Below, piece after piece: positions 1 to 5,365 of a stretch of 6,018 nucleotides of DNA. This stretch comes from Candidatus Magasanikiibacteriota bacterium (GTDB lineage: Bacteria; Patescibacteriota; Patescibacteriia; Magasanikbacterales; GWA2-37-8): NCBI GenBank assembly GCA_903858555.1, contig CAIOJG010000189.1, positions 1 to 6,018 on the forward strand, in the 5' to 3' direction. Numbering within the stretch: the first letter of the stretch is position 1; each line of letters begins with the position of its first letter. The position numbers were made by a program, and so were the translations under genes. The notes beneath the pieces were generated by a model. It worked only from the letters and a program-made list of their open reading frames with translations, had not been told where the DNA came from and did not search any database.

Positions 1-619
1 AATTACTATTAGAATAATTAGCCGCTTCATCAAAAATATCATTCAGACTATTTTTATAAATAGGTTTAACCTGGATATCTTTACTTACTTCGTCCCAATT
101 ATTTTTTACATATTCTTCATACGAATCAGGTTTAGGTGCGTGAATATCATCACGGGTATGCGCCGGTACTAAAGCATCTGAAACCAAATGAATATTTTGA
201 CCAAGTTCTTTAAACGCGCTTTCAAAATCTCCTTTGCGATAATCACCGACAGCTCTTTGCCAAGTACTGTCGCCTTTAGGATAATTTTGTTGCTCCTTTG
301 GATCCTGTGCCCACACTTTAGAACTTTCGTGCTGAGACAAAAACCACAACCCACGATTGTATATCGGATCATAAAAATGATTTAGCCACCTAGTCGGAGT
401 GTCTTCTTCACTCGCCCCTTGTTTTATCCATTCATACTGTTCGGCAGTAATTTTTTTAGCATTGTCTTTATTGTAAGATTTTACGGCCAACCCGGCGATA
501 CCGGGATGAGCCACTAAAGTATCATAACAAAAAACTTGATCAACAAAGACCAAGTTTAAAAAAATACCAAAACCAACAAAAATAACCAAAAATAAATTTT
601 TGTTCCCTCCTTTTTTCAT
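1..619 (-). CDS. Exported zinc-dependent phospholipase C / S1-P1 nuclease-like protein (C-terminus cut off by window edge)
   Basis: An open frame runs from an ATG at 619 off the left edge (206 codons, no stop). Residues 1-8 are basic and 9-26 hydrophobic, a signal peptide or N-terminal anchor; no convincing lipobox precedes Cys31. The mature part carries the signature of the zinc-dependent PLC/S1-P1 nuclease superfamily: an early His (H38), an acidic cluster ending in D73, the NHFYDP motif (H81) and then HLVSDALVPAH, giving H144-x3-D148-x5-H154. That spacing equals the His118/Asp122/His128 zinc ligands that I recall for Bacillus cereus PLC. TRDDIH (156-160) follows, as in uncharacterised bacterial members of this superfamily. 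Phospholipid or other phosphoester hydrolysis outside the membrane is inferred; the substrate cannot be read from sequence. The gene lies 11 nt after the preceding stop, so co-transcription is likely. No SD precedes the ATG; a GGAGGG lies inside codons 4-5, so the start is slightly uncertain. Confidence 0.8.
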   Translation of the reverse strand, partial: MKKGGNKNLFLVIFVGFGIFLNLVFVDQVFCYDTLVAHPGIAGLAVKSYNKDNAKKITAEQYEWIKQGASEEDTPTRWLNHFYDPIYNRGLWFLSQHESSKVWAQDPKEQQNYPKGDSTWQRAVGDYRKGDFESAFKELGQNIHLVSDALVPAHTRDDIHAPKPDSYEEYVKNNWDEVSKDIQVKPIYKNSLNDIFDEAANYSNSN

Positions 620-630
620 ATTATTAAATT

Positions 631-1137
631 TTATAATGATTCTATATACCAGTAACCGCTGGTGGTTTTAATGAAAGTCATCATATTCCCAACTTTATCA
701 CCATTATAAGTTCCTAAATAACTATATTCAGAAACCACACTTCCGATATTTTCTTTTTTGATATCCTTTATATCACTCATCATCAACGATAACTGTCCTT
801 TAGATTTTAAACCCACCAAAAATTCTTTCATCTTCACCCTATCCCCTTCTCTAAAACAACAATTTACCGCCGCGTCAAAATCTTCTTTTTTCAATGCCGC
901 TAAAAATAAATCATGCGTCTGCTCTGGCGACTGCACCGTCGGCGCGGTATTTTCGGCGTCGTGCGGGAACATTTTTTGCAATTCCGCGTCGCTGTAATCA
1001 GAATACGGAAAAGTCGGCCTTGCTGTGCCGACCAAAACTCGCTTTTGTTTATTTAAAAACCAACCGTAGGCGCTAAAAATAGCGACTACACCCAATACCA
1101 AAACCAACAACCAAGCCCCCAACTTTTTTTTGGCCAT
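631..1137 (-). CDS. Small membrane-anchored protein of unknown function, partner of the PLC-like gene
   Basis: This 168-residue protein is not recognised as a named family. A short Lys-rich start (MAKKK) and a hydrophobic helix at about 7-28 followed by Lys/Arg predict an N-terminal signal anchor with the rest outside the membrane. A Pro/Tyr/Asp-rich linker (about 40-70) leads to a compact alpha/beta domain: a helix at about 71-95 (PEQTHDLFLAALKKEDFDAA), a second helix around 100-112, then beta-like segments ending in GYWYIESL. This layout loosely recalls NTF2-like or DUF4878-type extracytoplasmic domains, but that is a weak fold-level guess. C93-C94 are adjacent and unlikely to pair with each other. 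The gene ends with TAA 11 nt before the PLC-like ATG, so the two are probably one transcript and may share a role at the cell surface. Upstream there is only a weak purine run (AAGAAA). The codons for residues 40-75 are GC-richer than the surroundings. Confidence 0.75.
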   Translation of the reverse strand: MAKKKLGAWLLVLVLGVVAIFSAYGWFLNKQKRVLVGTARPTFPYSDYSDAELQKMFPHDAENTAPTVQSPEQTHDLFLAALKKEDFDAAVNCCFREGDRVKMKEFLVGLKSKGQLSLMMSDIKDIKKENIGSVVSEYSYLGTYNGDKVGNMMTFIKTTSGYWYIESL

Positions 1138-1179
1138 ATGTTTCTTATGTGAGTTAAAAATTACTAAATTAATAATTTT

Positions 1180-1221
1180 TTAAAATAAAATCTCGGCATA
1201 GGTTTCCCAAATCCGAGATTT
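1180..1221 (-). terminator. Hairpin with U-rich tail: intrinsic terminator or attenuator
   Basis: Perfect 9-bp inverted arms lie at 1188-1196 (AAATCTCGG on the plus strand) and 1213-1221 (CCGAGATTT), with 16 nt between. Read on the minus strand, the closing arm runs into TTTTATTTT, the shape of a Rho-independent terminator for leftward transcription; the plus-strand side has no T tract. The loop contains GGGAAACC, which could form a 2-bp stem capped by a GAAA (GNRA) tetraloop. It lies about 160 nt after the epimerase stop, so it could end the sugar operon. Because a promoter candidate sits between that stop and the hairpin, it could instead attenuate the downstream gene pair. Confidence 0.5.
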
Positions 1222-1253
1222 CGTTCCCCCTCTATTACTCATTCCTGCTTAAT

Positions 1254-1282
1254 ATTATAGCACAATTTACGATTCGACTGAA
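1254..1282 (-). promoter_or_regulatory. Extended -10 promoter candidate for the anchored-protein / PLC-like pair
   Basis: On the minus strand 1262-1254 reads TGCTATAAT, a perfect TATAAT with the TGn extension of sigma70-type promoters. With a 17-nt spacer the -35 position (1282-1277) is TTCAGT, a poor match to TTGACA, as is tolerated by extended -10 promoters. Transcription would begin near 1247, leaving a leader of about 110 nt before the ATG at 1137 that contains the hairpin at 1188-1221. It is the only strong -10 I found in this gap. The call rests on consensus alone. Confidence 0.45.
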
Positions 1283-1285
1283 TAT

Positions 1286-1299
1286 TTATCTGTGGATAA
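1286..1299 (-). promoter_or_regulatory. DnaA-box-like imperfect palindrome upstream of the promoter
   Basis: The minus strand at 1299-1291 reads TTATCCACA, an exact match to the high-affinity DnaA box of E. coli. The same site is a palindrome, TTATC-n4-GATAA (1286-1299), so it could equally be an operator for a dimeric regulator. It lies just upstream of the candidate -35. Only one copy was noticed and no replication genes are present, so this is not evidence of an origin. Confidence 0.3.
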
Positions 1300-1379
1300 C
1301 TCTTCTTGGCCTTTAAATTCAAGTGTTTTACCTCAATGATTTTTCTTGACAAAGGTTGTATTACAAAGTTTTATCAAAT

Positions 1380-2276
1380 TTATTTCATTTCTAAGAGCTC
1401 TTTTATACCATCTTCAAACTTTACCATCGGTTTCCAACCAAACATTTTTTTTGCCAAAGCGTTATCCGCCAAGGCGCGACGCATTTCACCCTCGCGTGCC
1501 GGCAAATTAGTTTTTTCTCCGCCTATCAACTTCGCAATCTCATTAACGCTTATTTCCCTGCCAGAACCAACATTCACCGCCATGCCATCATTTACCTTGG
1601 ACTTCCAGGCCAAGATATTGGCATTTACAACATCACTAACGTGAATATAGTCACGAGTGGCTTTGCCATCGCCCACAACGGTCAATTTCTGGCCGTGCTT
1701 GCGCTGATCGATAAATAATGGGATAACCATCGGATATGACCCACCAGCTAGCTTGCGTGGTCCAAAGACGTTGAAATAGCGCAAACAAACAGTTTCTAGA
1801 CCAAACAAACTAGAATATAAACGGCAATATTGCTCCCCCATCATTTTATGTAGACCATAGGGGCTCAACGGCTTCATTTCATCGCTTTCTTTTACAGGTA
1901 ATTTTTTAATATCTCCATAAGCCGCGCACGAAGAAGAAAAAATTACTTTTTTCACTTTAGCCTGGCGTGCTGCCTCCAGCACATTTAATGTACCGGTGAC
2001 ATTTATCTCGTGGGTAGAAATCGGGTCTTCTACCGAGGTTGGCAATCTAGGGTCCGCCGCAACATGAAAAACCGCCTCAACACCATCAAAATATTTCGCA
2101 ATTTTTTTATAATCACGAATATCCGCTTTCACAAACTTGGCTTTTGGATTTACAAATTTTTTGGTACTAAGCATCAAGTTATCGATGACGGTCACTTCAT
2201 GTCCTGACGCGATCAATTTATCCACCAAATGCGAACCAATAAACCCCGCTCCTCCGGTAACAATTAATTTTGACAT
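1380..2276 (-). CDS. NAD-dependent sugar-nucleotide 4-epimerase (GalE-like extended SDR)
   Basis: At 298 residues this is a complete extended short-chain dehydrogenase/reductase, somewhat shorter than classic GalE (about 338). The N-terminal Rossmann motif TGGAGFIG (7-14) and the acidic residue after beta-2 (D32) indicate NAD binding. The catalytic set is present: SSS at 114-116, where the third Ser fits the GalE catalytic position, and Y140-x3-K144 in YGLHK. Family landmarks are PTSVEDP (79-85), RYFNVFGPR (166-174) and TRDYIHVSDVV (207-217). The expected reaction is C4 inversion of a UDP-hexose or UDP-pentose through a 4-keto intermediate in the cytoplasm. Position after the dehydrogenase and decarboxylase genes makes UDP-glucuronate or UDP-xylose plausible substrates, but UDP-glucose or UDP-GlcNAc cannot be excluded. 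Its ATG follows the dehydrogenase TAA by one base, so translation is probably coupled. It is the last gene of the operon. Confidence 0.9.
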   Translation of the reverse strand: MSKLIVTGGAGFIGSHLVDKLIASGHEVTVIDNLMLSTKKFVNPKAKFVKADIRDYKKIAKYFDGVEAVFHVAADPRLPTSVEDPISTHEINVTGTLNVLEAARQAKVKKVIFSSSCAAYGDIKKLPVKESDEMKPLSPYGLHKMMGEQYCRLYSSLFGLETVCLRYFNVFGPRKLAGGSYPMVIPLFIDQRKHGQKLTVVGDGKATRDYIHVSDVVNANILAWKSKVNDGMAVNVGSGREISVNEIAKLIGGEKTNLPAREGEMRRALADNALAKKMFGWKPMVKFEDGIKELLEMK

Positions 2277-2277
2277 A

Positions 2278-3681
2278 TTATTTTCCTTTTAAAAACGGAC
2301 TGCCAACGGCGATGATATCATATCCTAAATTTTGTAATTCATCAAATTGGTTGGCGAGCATACGACGACCATCCATAATCAAATATGGAGATGGGCAAAC
2401 GGTTTTAATCACTTCACCTACTGCTCTGAATTTTGGCCAATCGGTTAAAATCAAACAGGCATCCGTATTCTCCAACACTTCTTTTTCCGAATTATAATAA
2501 CTAATTACGCTATAACGGGAATCTTTGGCCGGATCAAACAAGCTCATAAACATTGGCATCGCGGCCGGGTCATAAATTTTGATTTTTTCAGCACCTTCAC
2601 CCACCAAATGTCGGACAATATCAATCGCGCCGGAATTGCGAATATCGTTGGTTTCTTGTTTAAAAGCCACACCCAATACCGCCACTTTCTTTTTTGACCA
2701 ATCAAAATTCGCTTCCTTTTTAGATCGACTTAAAAAATTATCACGCTGAAAATTATTTGACATTAAAGTTTGACGAACGTAAGAAGCGCTGACACCCACT
2801 TCTTCCAGTTGATGAGCCAACGAGGCTGCGTCTTTAATAAAACAGCTACCGCCGCAATAGACACTGTCATAAAAACCCCAACTGCCAATACGATCATCAC
2901 TAATTAAAACTTTTCTTAAATTTTCAAAATTTATTTTTGGGAACGATTCACACACACGACCAACCACATCAAAAGTTGTAGTAACTCTATTGAACAATAA
3001 ATAATTCGCTAATAATTTACCGGCAGCTGCTTCTTGAGGATTAGTCTCGATATATTTAATACTTGGTGAATTTAAAAAACGAGCGTAAACTTGGCGCAAC
3101 ACTTTAAAATCTTCTTCCTTTTCCGCCCCGACCACTACACGATCTGGATGAACAGAACCTTCAATCGCTTTTCCTTCAACTAAAAATTCCGGATTGGAAA
3201 CAACGCCAAAATTCTTGACTCCGTGTTCAATCATTACTCGACTGGTTTCATCAATCATATTTACCGGCACCGTACTTTTGTTTATCAAGACAACGTATTT
3301 ATTTTGCGTGCTATTATTTCTTTTGGCCATACTATCAGCCAACTTCTCCGCGGCCAAATAATAGTAAGTCAAATCAGATTCACCTTCGGCTCCGGATTTT
3401 TCCGGTGTTGGCAGACACATGAAAACAGCATCCACGTCATCTAAATAATTTGTTACTTTGCCATAATCGGTTGTGAATGATATTTGATCTTTATTTTTTA
3501 TCAACATATCGCCAAGTCCATCTTCAAACAAACAAGATTCTATCGTTTCCAAATTATTGGAACTGAGTTTTTTTATCTTTTCTTGATCAATATCATACAA
3601 CAAAACATCATGGCCGGAATCAGCCATTACTGCCGCCGAACAAGCGCCCACAAAACCGGAACCGACGTAAAGTAACTTCAT
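2278..3681 (-). CDS. UDP-glucose 6-dehydrogenase family protein (UDP-glucuronate-forming)
   Basis: This cytoplasmic NAD-dependent dehydrogenase should oxidise a UDP-sugar C6 alcohol to the acid in two steps. With the start chosen here it has 467 residues. Visible are GSGFVG (7-12) for NAD binding, STVPV (136-140), NPEFLVEG (163-170), K222 and N226 in KLLANYLLF, the catalytic Cys280 in GGSCFIKD with D284 four residues later, and the C-terminal UDP-binding domain starting with GVAFKQETNDIRNS (about 337-350). Departures from the usual family are FIKD for FPKD and FLVEG for FLREG. An alternative ATG at 3711 would add 10 residues before the first beta strand and overlap the previous gene by 26 nt; I prefer 3681 because the Rossmann strand begins at once and the gap to the preceding TAA is 4 nt. 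Neither start has an SD. UDP-glucose is inferred from the adjacent decarboxylase; UDP-ManNAc-type dehydrogenases share the fold. Confidence 0.92.
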   Translation of the reverse strand: MKLLYVGSGFVGACSAAVMADSGHDVLLYDIDQEKIKKLSSNNLETIESCLFEDGLGDMLIKNKDQISFTTDYGKVTNYLDDVDAVFMCLPTPEKSGAEGESDLTYYYLAAEKLADSMAKRNNSTQNKYVVLINKSTVPVNMIDETSRVMIEHGVKNFGVVSNPEFLVEGKAIEGSVHPDRVVVGAEKEEDFKVLRQVYARFLNSPSIKYIETNPQEAAAGKLLANYLLFNRVTTTFDVVGRVCESFPKINFENLRKVLISDDRIGSWGFYDSVYCGGSCFIKDAASLAHQLEEVGVSASYVRQTLMSNNFQRDNFLSRSKKEANFDWSKKKVAVLGVAFKQETNDIRNSGAIDIVRHLVGEGAEKIKIYDPAAMPMFMSLFDPAKDSRYSVISYYNSEKEVLENTDACLILTDWPKFRAVGEVIKTVCPSPYLIMDGRRMLANQFDELQNLGYDIIAVGSPFLKGK

Positions 3682-3685
3682 AAAA

Positions 3686-4624
3686 TTAAATTTTTGTTTT
3701 AAAATACTCAATCGTCTTTAGTAAACCTTCTTGCAATTTTATCTTTGGTTCCCATTCCAAATTTTCTTTGGCCAAAGAAATATCTGGACAACGTCTGGTC
3801 GGATCATCAATTGGCAAATCTTTAAAAACTATCTCGCTCTTAGAACCAACCAACTCAACCACCTTCCGCGCAAGTTCATTTACGGTAAATTCATCGGGAT
3901 TACCCAAATTTATTGGACCGGTTATTTGATTGTCGCTAGCCATCATTTTAATAAAACCATCTATTAAATCATCGGCGTAACAAAAACTGCGTGTCTGGTT
4001 TCCATCACCATAAATAGTAATATCTTCTCCTTTTAAAGCTTGAATAATAAAATTTGAAACGACCCGTCCGTCATCTGAAGCCATATTTGGACCGTAAGTG
4101 TTAAAAATTCTAACAATTTTAATTTTTAAATTATGTGTTCTTTGGTAATCAAAAAATAAAGTTTCCGCACAGCGCTTACCCTCGTCATAACACGCTCTGG
4201 GACCATCCGGATTTACATTTCCACGATAAGTTTCTTTTTGAGGATGCTCCAGCGGATCACCATAAACTTCGGAAGTAGAGGCCTGAAAAATCTTAGCGTT
4301 TTTAGCACGTGCCAATCCAAGCATATTAATAACGCCAATCGTATTGGCTTTGACAGTGCGAATCGCGTTATCTTGATAATCCACCGGCGAAGCCGGACAA
4401 GCTAAATTATAAATTTCATCAATATCCTCATCTACAAACAACGGATCGATGATATCGTGTTCAACAAATTTAAAATTTTGATCGGTTAAAAAACTTTCAA
4501 TATTTTCTTTAGATCCGGTGAGAAAATTATCTACACAAATAATACGATTGCCCTCTTTGAGCAAACGACCACACAAATTTGAACCAAGAAACCCGGCCCC
4601 TCCAGTAATCAAGATAGTTTTCAT
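3686..4624 (-). CDS. UDP-glucuronate decarboxylase (UDP-xylose synthase)
   Basis: A 312-residue cytoplasmic extended SDR, the usual length for bacterial UXS. It converts UDP-glucuronate to UDP-xylose with enzyme-bound NAD+ through a 4-keto intermediate and loss of CO2. The Rossmann motif is TGGAGFLG (7-14) with D32 after beta-2. Diagnostic UXS blocks are NLACPASPVDYQ (73-84), ASTSEVYGDPLEHPQ (115-129) with the T-S-E catalytic group at 117-119, GPRACYDEGKR (141-151) with Y146-x3-K150, DGRVVSNFI (185-193), YGDGNQTRSFCYADDL (205-220), and DPTRRCPDI (274-282), whose Arg residues sit where the family has a conserved substrate-binding Arg. These separate it from dTDP-glucose dehydratases and GalE. 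Its ATG overlaps the GT2 stop as ATGA (4 nt), implying translational coupling. The dehydrogenase just downstream would make its substrate, so the two form a pathway pair. GPNM replaces the commoner GPRM. Confidence 0.93.
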   Translation of the reverse strand: MKTILITGGAGFLGSNLCGRLLKEGNRIICVDNFLTGSKENIESFLTDQNFKFVEHDIIDPLFVDEDIDEIYNLACPASPVDYQDNAIRTVKANTIGVINMLGLARAKNAKIFQASTSEVYGDPLEHPQKETYRGNVNPDGPRACYDEGKRCAETLFFDYQRTHNLKIKIVRIFNTYGPNMASDDGRVVSNFIIQALKGEDITIYGDGNQTRSFCYADDLIDGFIKMMASDNQITGPINLGNPDEFTVNELARKVVELVGSKSEIVFKDLPIDDPTRRCPDISLAKENLEWEPKIKLQEGLLKTIEYFKTKI

Positions 4625-5364
4625 ACAAAATATTGTTTAATTTTTGATAACAATCTTCGGAAAATGAATAGCTTTGGAATAGGTAGTCCATTTATTGTCC
4701 AAGCTCTTTTTAGCTCTTCCCAACCTTTTTTTCTTTGTTTATAACTTTGTCCACTAAACCCACCCTCACGCATTGATACCAAAGTTTTTTTAATATATTT
4801 AACTCTAACCTCTTTCAATAAAAAACGCAACATCAGCTCATAATCGGCCGCTATTTTAAAATCTAAATTAAACAATCCATATTTATTATAAATTTCTTTT
4901 TTTACAAATAAAGCCGGGTGTGGCATAATCCATCCGGAGTTTAATTTTTCTTTCTTATATTCACCGGCTTTCCAAAAACGCACCACCTTTTTGATATTTT
5001 CACGATCGATATACTCGATGTCGCCATAACAAATATCGGCATCTGAATTTTTAAACGCCTCACTCACCTCTTTTAAAACGGCGGTATTTTTATAAAAATC
5101 ATCAGAATTTAAAATTCCCACCACATCACCGGTAGCCATTTTAAGACCTTTATTCATCGCGTCATATATCCCTTTATCCGGTTCGCAAACTATTTTACTA
5201 ATTTTATCTTTATATTTATTAACAATATCAATAGTACCATCCTTTGAGCCACCATCAATAATTATATATTCCAAATCATCATAGTTCTGCGCCAAAACGC
5301 TAATGATTGTATCTTCAATAGTAAGGGCACTGTTATATGACACGGTAATAATCGAAAATTTCAT
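4621..5364 (-). CDS. Family 2 glycosyltransferase
   Basis: A complete 247-residue GT-A fold transferase that likely uses a nucleotide sugar (possibly one made by the downstream genes) to extend a lipid-linked or surface glycan on the cytoplasmic face. Residues 1-11 (MKFSIITVSYN) are the GT2 first strand. IDGGSKDGT (36-44) and EPDKGIYDAMNKG (61-73) form the nucleotide pocket, as in WcaA/WcaE-like enzymes. NSDD (86-89) is the DXD-type metal site, and ADYELMLR (173-180) fits the acceptor-side acidic motif with the catalytic base. GGFS (201-204) follows. The tail is Lys/Arg-rich with hydrophobic patches and no clear membrane helix, suggesting peripheral membrane association. The donor and acceptor cannot be read from sequence. 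The start is 1 nt after the GT4 stop (TGATATG), and the stop overlaps the UXS start. Confidence 0.92.
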   Translation of the reverse strand: MKFSIITVSYNSALTIEDTIISVLAQNYDDLEYIIIDGGSKDGTIDIVNKYKDKISKIVCEPDKGIYDAMNKGLKMATGDVVGILNSDDFYKNTAVLKEVSEAFKNSDADICYGDIEYIDRENIKKVVRFWKAGEYKKEKLNSGWIMPHPALFVKKEIYNKYGLFNLDFKIAADYELMLRFLLKEVRVKYIKKTLVSMREGGFSGQSYKQRKKGWEELKRAWTINGLPIPKLFIFRRLLSKIKQYFV

Positions 5365-5365
5365 A

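Noticed and set aside
188..385. Plus-strand open frame of 65 codons (and a minus-strand one at 169-372)
   Set aside because: Both lie within the PLC-like gene, whose frame has clear family motifs; these are shadows without start context.
758..1076. Overlapping plus-strand frames of 79 and 60 codons
   Set aside because: Antisense to the anchored-protein gene, of biased Ser/Cys/Arg composition and without a recognisable domain.
1346..1375. Plus-strand TTGACA at 1346-1351 as a rightward promoter
   Set aside because: No acceptable -10 at 16-18 nt spacing, and it would drive antisense RNA into the epimerase gene.
1306..1644. Plus-strand 112-codon frame starting in the intergenic gap
   Set aside because: Mostly antisense to the epimerase C-terminus; Phe/Ser-rich composition typical of a shadow frame and no ribosome site.
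3682..3711. ATG at 3711 as the dehydrogenase start
   Set aside because: It adds 10 residues before the first Rossmann strand and overlaps the upstream gene by 26 nt; the ATG at 3681 fits the family better, though this is not certain.
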